Of a DNA stretch of 34,809 nt, positions 16,901 through 28,800 are shown piece after piece. A model generated the notes under the pieces. It ran no database searches and was not told where the DNA came from. It was given only the letters and a program-made list of their open reading frames with translations. Made by a program: the position numbers and the translations under genes. The DNA is taken from positions 1 through 34,809 of IMG/VR virus record IMGVR_UViG_3300046000_001897. One strand, given 5' to 3'. Position 1 is the stretch's first letter; each line of letters starts with the position of its first letter. The DNA comes from a virus.

Positions 16901-17131
16901 AACAGAACATTGGGTGTGTACGAAAATATGTACAATTACAGATTTGGTCCTAAGGGAAGAGCTATTAATGCTAATGCTCCTGCTGATTTTAACATGCAAG
17001 GTAACCAAGCTAGTAATAGTGGTATGCCAACTCTTCCTGAGGGTTACGAGTATTCAACAGAAATAAGAAAGAAGAAAACAAAAGATAACGCTAAGAATGG
17101 CTCTATTGTAAAAGCTATAAAAAACCTATAA
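13910..17131 (+). CDS. Gly-rich cargo / ejection protein
   Basis: A 1073-residue protein. The N-terminus (VKSEKEFYKKYPTEEAFKKA, 11-30) is typical of crAss-like and other Bacteroidota phage cargo proteins. Residues 350-416 are a glycine-zipper stretch (GGSLGSLIGGG, GSTIGSTVG, LGAVGGLVGGAFGG) that could insert into a membrane. A FRGQSHDES segment, followed after about 40 residues by VEVERNEPATE, matches a domain I recall as common in these proteins. The C-terminal part (860-1000) is Gln-rich and helical. AQxG motifs occur at 61, 143 and 347, with GGWVSHDW...TQFG at 455-471. It probably travels inside the capsid or tail barrel and helps form the DNA channel during ejection. Confidence 0.7.
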   Translation: MKKDILKIAGVKSEKEFYKKYPTEEAFKKAFPKEYKKAAMGASMVKKQLDQLTDFGNPPQAQVGAFIGGEQSSYQPVNYADVSDQVDYSVTGVNRQMRMDQDNLASQQQVAENTKKKGGIMGSIGDIASMAESLRYGGGVRKAQFGDYMKQFGPQVASYDKGMIQSPTGQVSMQQTEGLGFKSDGSNYGMNKLSLGMQNFGKDIGAGYDKLDAGLGKVGGVQGAMSIGTDLIEGFQQLKQEKNQQKQANQSFQLSGLTRQAAELTPDIAQRKYTRPEDMAFGTQEMGQSYGAGTNFLAANGAMVGGNPTEIQNMYNPGDIYSDMGYEPLSDSEIVKQYRRGGFIRKAQLGGGVDKMAGNLGGSLGSLIGGGKGRPTAGGKIGSTIGSTVGKFIPIPGASAVLGAVGGLVGGAFGGKSAKKTAAWETGTEQNLAGQKFTAGVRGIQGQNTSVMEDGGWVSHDWQPQVITQFGGYDMKDLLRDDPTMDTLRAGGHLKNYTAPSARAMSTERPDYFAMGGQLKTTWGGDAETISQNPYLPGTGETVMFRGQSHDESDGNGNTGIGVKYGQGARDSYTDYAEYGTNQADADVEVERNEPATELLDGETGDTSLVVYGNMKIPSYGVSELGDPKAKGKKFKSYANDLSKQEAKYNKTVEKGTKLIDSVDGDNPFDLLKLNSGKAMVMGANESLKGLAIQKQRLAGIQNAILDTAEEMGLESDDLANGKIKPMKNSDMAKFGAKLDTAQKGKKLSAKLDRPSFMDPISFPKPSLGYTPMGLTDSRAEGAIPESVYETTGQDRYYDMLPPRVKPMYGTPIDSIPAVDQSTTGEKKDKFDLADVLRQAQPYLIPSNQEDFDYGSINPELNALAQNQLEPVQAQTFQPLLEQPYSVSLQDQLNANQADFNALQRQVGYNPAALSQLAAQKYSANSAVLGQQSRINQEMQMGAFNRNRGLLNEATLKNFDILDRQYTRQSEAKSKTKEQTQAALTSIADKIAKHKLDNRTLGVYENMYNYRFGPKGRAINANAPADFNMQGNQASNSGMPTLPEGYEYSTEIRKKKTKDNAKNGSIVKAIKNL

Positions 17132-17141
17132 TCAACTCAGT

Positions 17142-17184
17142 TATAGCAACTTAACAAAATTCGTTATTACTCTTGGTTGTTATA
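17142..17184. repeat. Inverted repeat overlapping the -33 region
   Basis: TATAGCAAC at 17142-17150 pairs with GTTGTTATA at 17176-17184 over nine base pairs with one G-T wobble. A nested TAAC/GTTA pair sits in the loop (17152-17155 and 17163-17166). It begins 11 nt after the stop of the cargo gene, and its right arm directly abuts the -33 TTG of the next promoter. No T-run follows, so it is a poor terminator. An operator or transcript-end stabiliser is possible. Confidence 0.35.
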
Positions 17185-17203
17185 ATATTTTAAATTAAAT
17201 TTG
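17173..17203 (+). promoter_or_regulatory. Bacteroidota-type promoter for the RNA polymerase module
   Basis: TTG at 17173-17175 and a perfect TAnnTTTG box (TAAATTTG) at 17196-17203 are separated by 20 nt. It lies in one of only two intergenic gaps over 80 nt in the window. The start codon is 14 nt after the -7 box, so the transcript leader would be only about 8-9 nt. This indicates that host RNA polymerase expresses the packaged viral RNA polymerase and its neighbours. Confidence 0.75.
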
Positions 17204-17217
17204 CTAACTCATTAATC

Positions 17218-19881
17218 ATGGCTTCATTTACAGACGCAATATCGCAATTTAACCCCTATGTTTCCCAGCTTCCCATACAGGCTATGAAGGAAGTGGGTAT
17301 GTACAAACAAGCCAAGTATGAGGAAGGGGTACAGAAAATCCAAGGAGAGATAGATAAAGTGGCAGGATTGGATATTACCAAACCGTTACATAAACAATAT
17401 CTTGAATCTAAGCTCAATCAACTTGGCAGTAAATTAAAAACTGTAGCTGCTGGGGACTTCTCAAACTTCCAATTAGTTAACTCTGTAGGAGGAATGGCTA
17501 CACAAATTGGTAAAGATAAAGTTATTCAAAATGCTGTAAGGTCTACACAACAGGCAAGACAAGAACAAGAAAAGATACAAATTGCCCAAAAGGCTGGAAA
17601 ATCATCTGTTAACAATGAAGACTATTACTACGATGATTATAGTAAATGGTTGAATGATGGTAAATTAGATACAACATTTACTGGTGAGTTTGTTGAGTAT
17701 AAAGACGTAGATGCTAAACTTAGAGACCTAACAAGTAAGTTAAAAGAAGATGAGACATCAGTTGAGAACCCTTTTGAGAGAGATGGAAATGGAAAAACCT
17801 TATATTATTACACAGATCCTAAAACAAAAAAGGAAATGTCTTCTACAGATCCTTCTAAAGGGCAGCCAAGATGGGCTTTAGATATGTTAAAGGTTTCAGT
17901 TAAAGGATTGCCTGCACAAAGAATTCTTAACAACTTTTATAATAGTTTAGATGCTAATGATCAAAGGCAATTAAGAATAGATAGTTGGGCACACTACAGA
18001 GGAGCAGGTCCTGAAAAATTTACAGCTAGCATAAAAGAAGCTTATGCTAATAAAAAGGAAATGCTTTCTGAAGAGCTGGTTGATTTAGCTGTTAATCTTA
18101 AAAATCCTCAGATAACAGGTGTAGATAAACAAAAGATAGAGGCCAGAATGGCAGAGGTGAATGATATAATCAACAATAAGGTTATAGAAAAAGAAATGTC
18201 TGACGATCTTCTGGAGTTACAAAATCCTAAAAATCTAGAAGATTTTAAATACAAAACGTATACACAAAACCATCTCACTGGTCTTGCAAAAGATTTAGCT
18301 AACAGGAGTTACATAGAAGAAAGAAAAGCCAACCCTGCAGAACAAGCTAACTTGGCAAGGCAGAAGTTCCAGTTTGACCAAATTCAGGAGAATAACAAAC
18401 TGATGATGTTTAGAACTACAGAAGGAAGACTTGAAAGAGAGTTTGAATATAAAAAAGATAAAGATTACTTAGAGAAAGTTTCAAAGGGATATAGAGTGAC
18501 TCCTGGTGAGTGGAAGACAGGTGAACGAGCTCCTGAAGTAAACGATTTGCAAAATGATCTTGCCATTTCAGCAAAACAATATGTTGAGACGCAAAATAAA
18601 TTTGCAGAACGTTTATATCCAAGTGGTACTGGAAGATATAAAAACATGACGCTAGATCAAAAGAGAAAAGCGTTAGACACAATGACCTCAAACTATAGAA
18701 AGAATCCTAATATGGAACTAACTCCTGATGAGCAGGAATATTTAGAACAGAATAGGCAAGTTGAGAATGGGCTTTCAAAAACAATAAATCAATTAAATTC
18801 TGCACAACAATTTGAAATAGATTTTAAGAAGAAATATGTAGATGATAAGTTACAAAACCAAACTATATCTGCTGGGGGAACTACATACAGTGGAGGTGAT
18901 GTTGTAGATTTTAATTCAAACATAGATAAATTTAACAAGTCTGGAATATCTATGGGCAGAAGTGGTACTCCTGTTGCATCACAATATTTTGATGATAAAG
19001 AAGCATTAAAGTTTTATACAACATATAAAGGTGGAAAACTTTTACCAATATATAATGCTTGGAGTAAAGATAGAACACCTTTTGCAATGATGAGTAAAGA
19101 TGATGAAAACTTAGTTAATTTTTCCAAAAATGTAAAAGCATCAGTGGGTGATGTAGATGCTGTAGCAAAAGATGCTGTAGGAAAACACATTGCTACAATT
19201 AGTCCTAAATACACTGTACAGAGAGCAGCAATCGACATGTCTGATCCTAATAAAGTGAAAGATCTTGATGAGTTTCTTGCAACAAAGCAAGGTCAATTTA
19301 ATGCAAAAGGTGCACTTGATGTAAGTTTTGGAGAATATACTCCTACAGGATCTGCAGAAATTAGAGCAGCAAAGGGCTCAAGCTTCCTAATAGAAAAAAA
19401 TAAAGATGGTAGTGCTAATGTAGTATTAATGGGAGCAAATGGAAGTAAGCAAATAGTTCCAGCACAACCAAGTGAGGTGGCTCTATTTTTCCGAGAGGTT
19501 GCTGTAACAAGCCCTTTTGCTGATTTGAAAGAAACTATACTATCATCTAAAACAAAAACAACAAATTCAGCAAATGTAAGATTTGAGCCTGGTTCTGGAA
19601 GTGGTGCTATAAATGCAATGCTTAGTGGATATCAGCTTGGTCAACTTAATGGTTCTGGATATGAATCTAAAGTGAGAGTTGATGTTGAGGGTAATCTAAG
19701 TAATACTGGAAATCCTGAAACTGATTCATACACTGTAGTGATGTACGTACCAGACATGAAGACAGGTGGATGGAAAGGGAATTATGTTAGTGGTGGATAT
19801 GTTTCAGAGTCAGATGTAATAAGTGTATTAAGTAAGATTAGTCCTGATAATATAAATCAAGCAATTAAAAGATTTAAGTAA
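17218..19881 (+). CDS. crAss-like cargo protein (887 aa)
   Basis: An 887-residue protein with the conserved N-terminus I recognise from crAss-like phages: FNPYVSQLPIQAM at 11-23, KYEEGVQKIQGEIDKVAGLD at 33-52, HKQYLESKL at 60-68 and a GDFSNFQLVNS block near 79-89. Residues 130-150 include the Tyr-rich NNEDYYYDDYSKW. Residues 260-560 are highly charged and predicted to be mostly helical or coiled coil. The C-terminal 300 residues are more beta-rich and Gly/Ser-rich. No enzyme motif is seen. It is the first gene after a strong promoter and overlaps the RNA polymerase gene by one base, so the two products are probably made together and packaged together. Confidence 0.72.
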   Translation: MASFTDAISQFNPYVSQLPIQAMKEVGMYKQAKYEEGVQKIQGEIDKVAGLDITKPLHKQYLESKLNQLGSKLKTVAAGDFSNFQLVNSVGGMATQIGKDKVIQNAVRSTQQARQEQEKIQIAQKAGKSSVNNEDYYYDDYSKWLNDGKLDTTFTGEFVEYKDVDAKLRDLTSKLKEDETSVENPFERDGNGKTLYYYTDPKTKKEMSSTDPSKGQPRWALDMLKVSVKGLPAQRILNNFYNSLDANDQRQLRIDSWAHYRGAGPEKFTASIKEAYANKKEMLSEELVDLAVNLKNPQITGVDKQKIEARMAEVNDIINNKVIEKEMSDDLLELQNPKNLEDFKYKTYTQNHLTGLAKDLANRSYIEERKANPAEQANLARQKFQFDQIQENNKLMMFRTTEGRLEREFEYKKDKDYLEKVSKGYRVTPGEWKTGERAPEVNDLQNDLAISAKQYVETQNKFAERLYPSGTGRYKNMTLDQKRKALDTMTSNYRKNPNMELTPDEQEYLEQNRQVENGLSKTINQLNSAQQFEIDFKKKYVDDKLQNQTISAGGTTYSGGDVVDFNSNIDKFNKSGISMGRSGTPVASQYFDDKEALKFYTTYKGGKLLPIYNAWSKDRTPFAMMSKDDENLVNFSKNVKASVGDVDAVAKDAVGKHIATISPKYTVQRAAIDMSDPNKVKDLDEFLATKQGQFNAKGALDVSFGEYTPTGSAEIRAAKGSSFLIEKNKDGSANVVLMGANGSKQIVPAQPSEVALFFREVAVTSPFADLKETILSSKTKTTNSANVRFEPGSGSGAINAMLSGYQLGQLNGSGYESKVRVDVEGNLSNTGNPETDSYTVVMYVPDMKTGGWKGNYVSGGYVSESDVISVLSKISPDNINQAIKRFK

Positions 19882-22800
19882 TGCCAATTTTTGACGATGA
19901 GCTTATTGATAATGTTCGTGGGGATGGTTCTTTAGAAGGACCAGAACCTGTGCTTCGTTCTTCTCCAGGAACTAATCTTAATTTAAATGATGGTGTTGTT
20001 GCGTACGCTCCATCAAGTAAAAGAGGATTTAGTCTTGAAGAATTAAAACAAATAAAAGGAACTCCTAAAGATAAAGGGTTTGGTCAAACATTTGCCTCTG
20101 CTCAAAAATCTGAATTGCTTGCTAATCAACGTTACCCTGTGTATGAGAGGGGTGTTGACCTTGAAAATATATATGGACTACAACAAACCTGGTATCAACA
20201 ACTTGGAAACGGTGTAGCTAAACTTGGTGTAAACCTTGTTGGTACATTTGCTCAAAGTTTAACAAACATACCTAATACAATATCTGCAGCAAAAGAAAAA
20301 GATTTTGCAAAGCTATCAGGTGACCCAAATGGATATGAAGGAACAATAGATAATTGGATGAAGAACGTAGATGATGTTCTTCCTAATTACATGACTAGAT
20401 GGGAAAGAGAACACCCATACAGAACAGCTATTCCTTTTACAAGAGGATCAGCAAACTGGTGGGGAGGTAAGTTTCTTCCTAATCTAGGATTTATGGGAGG
20501 TGCTGTATTGGGTGCTGTTGCACAAGACGTTGCTATTGGATATGTTACAGCTGGTATTGGTGAAATTCCTTTAGTAGCTTCTCAAATAGGTAAAGCTTCT
20601 CTCTATCTGAATAAACTCTTCACTGGAACAAATGCTGCTGAAAGAGTGGCAACAATAGCAATGGGTCTTGGTAAGACAGAGAGTCAGATTTTAAATATGA
20701 CAAAACTTGCTCAGCTTTCTGCTGCTGCAAAGGTGGGTAGTGGTTTTAGATATGGTACCACCATCATCACATCAGCTATGACTGAGGGTGGTGTGGAAAG
20801 TAGGGATGCATATAGACAAGTGAAGAAAGATCTCACTGAACAATACATTTTTGATAATGGTAAAGAACCAAATTTTGCTGCTGCACAAGAAATAGAAAAT
20901 TATGCAACAAATGCTATGAATGCCAGGTTTGGTGTAAACATGGCACTTCTTATGGCATCAAACACCTTACAGTTTGGAAACCTTTTTAAATCAATCACTG
21001 CTGCAAAAGGTGTAACACAACAACTTGGGGATATTGGAAAAATAGGATTAGTAGAAGGATCTCTTGATGTCTTTGAAAAGAAGGTAGCAAAAGGTATTGC
21101 TGGGAAGGTTTGGGAATCTGTTAAGCCTGGTGTTGGTAATATATTTAGAGAAGGTGTGCTTGAAGAAGGTTCACAGTTTGCTGCTGAAAGAGGAACATAT
21201 GATTATTATACAAGAAAGTATAAAAGCGATAACTATAAAAGTACCTGGGATGATCTAAATGAGGTGATAAAGTCAACCACATTTGGAATGAAAGAACAGT
21301 TTGGTAGTCAAGAAGGCATAGAGAATATGCTAATAGGAGGACTCACAGGATTGCTTGTTGGTAAGGTTCAGAATATATATGAAAATAAAAAGGGCATTAG
21401 TAAAGATGCAAAACTTGGATCTGCTCTTAATATCGTAAATAGGTTTGGTATTACAAACACTTTACAAAGACAATATGATAGCACAACTACACAAGCTGGT
21501 ATAGCAAAAGACATGCAGGAAGCTGCTAATTCTGGAGATGTATTTAGATATAAGAACTTCCAGGAAGACGCATTCTTTGATTTTGTAAACTATCGACTTC
21601 CTTCAGGGATGCACGATGTTACGGTTATGCAATTGGAAATGCTTAAAGAGCTTCCAAAGGATCAGTTTGAACAAATGTTCCAATTAGATTTTAATCAAAC
21701 AAACAAGTCTACTGTTAATGAATATGTAGATAAATTGATTGATAAAGCTAATGATATTAAGAAAACATCAGATGCTGTAAATGATGTATTCAGAAATCCA
21801 TTTAAAAATAACCCAAAAGAGGGTGATGTAGAAAGTCAAGTGGAGGCTGATAATCATGACACATTTGAAAAGTATAAACTAGATTTATCCTATTATGCAG
21901 CAATAGCTCCAAATGTACATAGAAGACTTACCTCTATCCAACAAGATGTAAACAATATTGTACCTAGTGTACCTGTTAATATGTTAGGTCAACTTGTTAA
22001 TGATGAGGAGCTTAAGTCATTAAGTGATTTGTACGAGCAAAAAGCAAATCAGTTAAACTCTACAGTTACAGAATTTACATCTGTTCAAGATAAGATCAAC
22101 ATTAAGAACCAAGTTAAAGCTCTTCGTACAAGATCTGAAAGGATAGCTATGGCCCTTGGTGAGGGTGTGATGACAGATAAGCTATTCCAAGACCTTTTAA
22201 ACTTTGAAATCAATGGGCAAGATGCTACAAAAGATAACATCATTCCTATAGAACAAGTTCAAAAGTTACGTAGCTATGGTATAGATGCAAACAGATTGAA
22301 TGAAAGAAAGAAAACAGCATCTGATGCTTATGATAAACTTTCTACAAAAGAAGGGTTTGAGAAGTATTTTGAAGAGGCTGAAGAAATAGCCTCTGATAAA
22401 GAGGCTGTAGCAAAAGAAGAAGAAGAGGAAAAGAAGCCTGAAGTAAAACCAGAAGAAAAGAAAGAGCCTACATATAAGAACAAAGCTGGTTTAGAAGAAC
22501 CGCTTGAGAAAGGAAGAGAATACCAAATACCTAAAGCTAAGGTGGCTTCTATAAAGAAGATAGCTGATGATAGATGGGAAGTGTCATATCCTGGAGGAGT
22601 TCCTGCATTCTATAAATCACAAGAAGACGCTAAGCTGGCTGTTGATGATGCTAACGCTGAGTTAGGCAATCTTCAGAAGGTGAAGGTTTTAGGATTTAAT
22701 GAAGATGGATCTATTAAGGTGGAAAACTTAAAGGGTGATATAATCAAAATTCAACCATCTAGGCTTGCAGGATATGAGAGAGTTGAAACTAAAGAAGAGA

Positions 22801-25800
22801 AGTTTTCTAAAGCTGCTGGTAATATAAAAAGACAGCAAGAAGAACTTGAAAAAGAAAGTGGTAGTGTTATTTCTACAGAAACTTTACCTCGTGGACCAGA
22901 AGGTAAACTTAAAGAAGGAAGTGAATATTTTGCTTCTAGCACAGGTGTTTCTGAAGCTGCAGAAGATATCACTCAAACAAGTCCACATGTAATTAGATCT
23001 AGGGTGTTTTTGAACAATGTTAAAAACTTCAAGAACAGAAACAAGATTAGGACATTCCTAGTTACTCCAAAACAATTGTCTGCTCTTGGATTAGATGGAC
23101 TATTAGAATTGCAATACAATGGATCAGAAATTGAGAATGTAGACAATACAGATTTAGGACTGGTTGCACAGGTGTTTGTTGAAGAAGATGGTAGTAAGAT
23201 ATATTTTGTAGATGAGAAGGGTGAGCGTATAAGTGAGGTGAATGGACAACCTACTGATATGGGTAGAATAGTGTTTAAACCCATGTCTACAACAAGTATA
23301 TACTATAATTATAAAGATGAAAAAGGTAATCCTGTCCCAAAATATAGAGAAGGGGAAAAGGAAATCTTTCAAGCATATGCTAATAGTTGGGGAAAAGAAA
23401 GAACAATCTTGTTTAACAAGGCTGCATTCCCAATTAAACTTTACAAGTTTAAGATATCAAGAGGTGTTGCTAAAAAGAATACTATAAATGGTGAGGTTGA
23501 AAGAACACAAGCTGGTGGCACTATTCTTCCTGAAAGTAAAATAGCAACACAACAAGGGCTTATTGTAATCAATGATGAAGGGTTCATTACACATCAAGGG
23601 AAAAACATTGGTTGGCCTAAGGGTAACCCAGCTATACAGTTTGCTGATACGCTAGAGTTTTTAAATAACAATAAGTTTAGTCGCAACAATGCTACATCAG
23701 TTTATCAAGTGATAAAGGCTTTTGCTGATGACATAATGAAGCAATACAATGCTGGTAAGGAAATTAAGTTAAATAAAGGATATATAACCTACCTACAAAA
23801 CGTTTTATACTATCGTAGGAAAGGAGGAGTGGCAAAAGAAAGTAACCAATTTACAATAGACACAGAAACAATGTCTTTGCTTTTTGGTGGAAAGTCTTAT
23901 AAGCTTGACGAGATTGCTAACAGTGAATCAGAAATGATAGAGCAGTTGACAAACACCTTTCATAATTTAAATTCATTTACATTAAAAGACAACTTTTACA
24001 AACCATTCTATGAGTATGTTTATGAGAATGGTGCACTAAAAGAAGTTGAGTGGGCAAACTATCAGTCTTATCTGCTGTCTTCAAAACAACCAGATGGTAA
24101 GTCTAGGGGAGTTAAAGAAACACCTTATGTTACAAATGTAGCTAAGCCTACACCAGCAGTACCATACTCATTTGAACAAAAATACACCACACTACTTGAT
24201 TTTGAATTCCCTCCAATAGAGATGCCTAAAGCTGCTCCTGCTGCAAAAGCTGAGTCTGGTGTTGTTAAGGTGGGTGAGTATGATATGAGTGGGAAGGGTG
24301 TATCTAATGAATACCCTTCTTCGTTCGGTCCTGTTAGTTTTACAGGAAAAATAGTAAATGGATTACCATCAATTGAGGTGGTAGAGAATGATACAGTTAG
24401 AAAGGTTGCAGAAGATAGTGAGTTTGTACAAGCAACGGTTGTTCCTACATTAAAAAATCTAAATCAGTTTAATGAAAACGCAACAGATGTACAATCAGTT
24501 GCTGACTGGATGCAATTAGTTGTTGAGTCTAAACTTCGTGAGCTTCAACAAGCTCCTACAACAGCTGCTACATTCACCCCCACCACTCCTTATGGTACAC
24601 CAACAGGTGCTCCTATAACAACAGCTGTTTCTACAGATGCTGCTAAAGCTGATATAGAAAGAAGAAGACAAGAGGAATTATCAGGTATAAGATTTAGAGA
24701 GAGGAACAGTGATTCTGCAAATCTTGGTTCTAAAACATTTGAAGCAGAGTTGAAGAGAATGATGGCTGTTAGAAAAGAAGAAGGTCAAAAAAATATTGAT
24801 GAAGAATATTTAAAAACATTAATAGAAGAAAGACATAAAGATACTAAACAACTTAAGTCAGAAATTAATGCTAAATATGACGCAGAACTAGCTGCTCAAG
24901 AAGGAGCTAAACCTGCTGAAGGATTTGATGTAAATGATGCACTTCCTCCTTCAGATAATTACATGAGGATAGGTGTTAATCAAGATGATGTCCCAATGAC
25001 AGATGCTGAGCTTGAGTTCTTTAAAAAGTTTCATGCTGAGAAAGTTCCTGGTATTCCTTTTGAAGTATTAGATAATGTAGTTACTACATATGATAACGAG
25101 AAAGCTTTTGGTGTATTTGAGAATGGTGTAGCTAAGTTTCACAAGCTTGCTCCTGCCACAACTCCCTATCATGAAGTAGGTGAAGGTATATGGAAAGCAT
25201 TTCTCACTCCCGAACAAAGACAATTAATCCTTGATGATGAAAAGGCTAGGTCTGGTCAGTTTACAGATAGAGCTTCTAAAAAGAAAATCTATTATGCTGA
25301 TGCTACAGACCAACAGCTTAAAGAAAGAATTTGGGATGATTATGCTGAGTTTAGAGTTGGTAAGATAAAAGCTAAATCTTTAGGCCAAAGAGTTCTTGCT
25401 TTCTTCAGAAGCATTATGGAATTCTTCAAACAGTTTGTACAGAAACCTTCTATAAAGGAACAACTGTTTAAAGCAATTGGTGCTGGTAAGTTTAAAAGCT
25501 ACAAGGTTTCTGAAGGCGTAAGAGCAGATGCTCCTGAATATATGCGTATCCCTGGACTTACAGAGAAGCAGGCTTATAATTTTGTACAGGACATGGTTAT
25601 TCGTGCTGGAAGAATTATGTTTGGCGGAAGTAAGATGTCTATATATAAACTTGACGAAGCTTCTGGAGAAGGAGTTTTTGATAAAATTGAAGAAGAATAT
25701 ATAAGAGAAAACAAGAGGCAACAGTTATCTGATGCTGCTTGGGTAATGCTTAAGAAAAGAACAATAGAAAGCCTACGCCCAATAGGTATAAACATAACAG

Positions 25801-28800
25801 ATGACGATGTTACAAACATCAATGCTGAAGGAACAACTGGTCTTGGGTATGCCCCAGAACCATTCTCAGTTAACTGGAAAAAGAACTCTCCATATGCAAT
25901 TAAGTTTTTGGCTTATTCAATGCCTAAAACAAAACCTACAAATCAACAAAACTCATCATCAATTAGACTTCCAGAAAGAGAATTGAGTGATGATGTAAAA
26001 GGATTAAAGATGGCAGGGTATGGAAGGATTATGGGTACGCTTTTTGATAAGCTATCTAACACCACTGATCCAAAAATAATGGTTAATAAACTTATTGAGT
26101 TAGCTAAATATGATGCTGACTTTGTAAGGTTTTATCAATATATTGGCGGTATAATATCTAATGATAAAACAACTGTTTCTGCAGGAGTTGATTTTAATAA
26201 CTTTAAAGGCGAAGACTGGAGATTGTTTATCAATTTCTTCCAGACATTCAGCTTACAAAAACCTGAGGCATATATACAATATGTTACAGGAGCTCAAGTT
26301 TATACACAGCCTGCCAATCAATTCACTGCTGCTAAAGAAATTGAGTTTGGATGGTATCAAGAAATAAAAACTCTATCACAAGATCCTACATCATTAGTGG
26401 TTTATGATAGAGAAGCAAAGACTTATAAGGTTGATGTAGATAGTAAAGATAAAAATGGTGAATTTAAATACCCCACCTCAGTACCAAAAGGACCTACTGC
26501 ACAAATTGAGTTTCTTAAAAAGATTGGTATTGACTTTGGACTAGCTGCCTATGCTAATTTAAAAGATGAGGGAGTTGACAAGTTTTCAGAAGCTGTAGGA
26601 GATATATATGCATATTTAAAGAAAACAAAAGAGATTGGTAAGATTAGTGGAAAAGAGTTAGGTATTAATCCTCAAGTGGCAACCTTATCAAATCTGTTAA
26701 TACAAGCAACAAACCCTATTCAAGAAAGCACCTACCCAGGAGTGGATGGTACAAGGCTACAATCTTATACACAGAACAACTATAGCTCTGTGTTTGAAAA
26801 TAAGTTTAATAGTGTAAATAGCTTAGAAGATTTAATTAAAATAAGACCAGAACTTCAAGATGTGTTCTCTAAGAACAGTGTTGTTCTTATGAACAATGGA
26901 TTATTTTATAATGCTGAGGGTGAAAGAATGAAGCTTTTTAAAGTTTCATACATTCAGGGTGAACTGATTAATGATACAAATAGTGGAACAACTACAGCTG
27001 ATCTTACGCTTGGCCTTAGGATGACACAAGAGATTAATCAAAACCTTAATGGTAATTATTACATATTACTTCCAGCAGACTCAGCTACAGAGTGGATGTT
27101 GAATCTTGGTAATTACATTACGTTTGAAGAGGTATCAACTGGTAGATCTTGGAATAGAATATACAAGGTGTTTAAGGGGTATTTGATGGATGACATAAAC
27201 CTTGCACTTGATTGGGAGAATAGATCAAAGATTAAAAATGTTGGCAATAAAGCCAAAGAACTTCGTTTCTTTAAGGAAATACTCTCAACCTTTGATAAAG
27301 AAGGAAACCTTATTCCTTCAAAAACACTCACTGGAATTAATAAAAGAATTGAGGAAGGTCAGTCTATTGATCAGATAATGGAATATGTTAATAATAAAGA
27401 TGTCTTAGAAAGCATTAATGCTTCAGTAAAAACGGCTATTGAAGAAAATGTAGAAAGAACAAAAGACATATTGATGTCAGAAGGACAGATTACAATACTT
27501 CCTAAGTTTGAGGATGCTGCACCAACTACATATTCTTATTTGAAGCTAGACAATAAGTTTGCTAGTAAGAGAGATGTAGGATTGAACAAGTTTAACCTAT
27601 CAGAGGAAGAAGTTAATAACATTCTAACCTTTGCTAGAGCAAACTACATGATTGCTAACATAGAGTTCCACAAAGTTCTATTTGGTGATCCCTATCAGTT
27701 TAAAGTGAAAGATGGTATTCTTGACGAACTTAAGCGTATTAAATCATTTGGTTCTCCAAGAAGAACTACGTTTGACACTCCTGAATATAATGCCTCTTTA
27801 AATATTGAAGAAAATACAGTGGCAGGCGAACTTCTTGATCCTGAGGAGATTGGTTATCACCTTTATAAAGACTATGCTAGAACAGTTACATTTGAAGATG
27901 TTGAATTCTCTACAGATAACTACCCAGATGTAAATGAGGGGGATGCTGATTCCTGGTTGATGGATGCTGCTTATAAAGAACTTAAGCTTAAAAATGGACA
28001 ATGGCCTCAAGAAGCTGAAGATTTTCACCAATGGCAAATGGCTTACACAAGGCAGAATATGCCAGGCTATCAATATAAGAGTGAGTCTCTAAAGAAACAT
28101 GACACAGACCTCCTTAAGAAACCTGAGCCTGTATTTGTAATAGAAAAACTTAAACCTGTTGTCACTGGATCAAAAGCTGGTAGTACAAAAATAGACCTTG
28201 TAGTTGATAAGTTTGCACAACTTCCAATATATTATAAAGCTGTTCAGCGTAGAAACCTAGCAAAGCTTTATGAGAAGATGTGGAATGCTAAAGCTGATTA
28301 TGGCATAATGGTTAGTGGTAGAAAGCTTGGTGCTGAAAAACTTCAAAGTTTATATGATAATAGCAATGAATTTAACGAAACTCCTTATGATAACTTTATT
28401 GATGTTCCTTGGGACACATTAGGTATTCAGGTGGAGAACTCATATGATCATGAAAAGGATCAAACCTGGGGATCTCAACCATCAAAGATATCCAGTATGG
28501 ATATGTTTAGTGATGGTGAAGAAGCTATGCCTGGTGCAAGGAAAGCTTATGATACATACGTAGATGCCACAAAGAGGTACCATTTAAATAAATACCAACA
28601 GTTTCTTAATAAGCTTGGATTGGAAGATCTTGGTAATAGCTTCCGTCTAGTTGATCCAACTGCTGTAGCAAACACTCTTGAAGGAGAATTGTTTAAAAGA
28701 CAACTTTCTGAGAATGTGAAATATGCAATTAAATTGGATGAGAACAATCAGTTCCCTATTCCTTTTGAAGCATCCACTCACTACAAGCAAATAAAGGACA

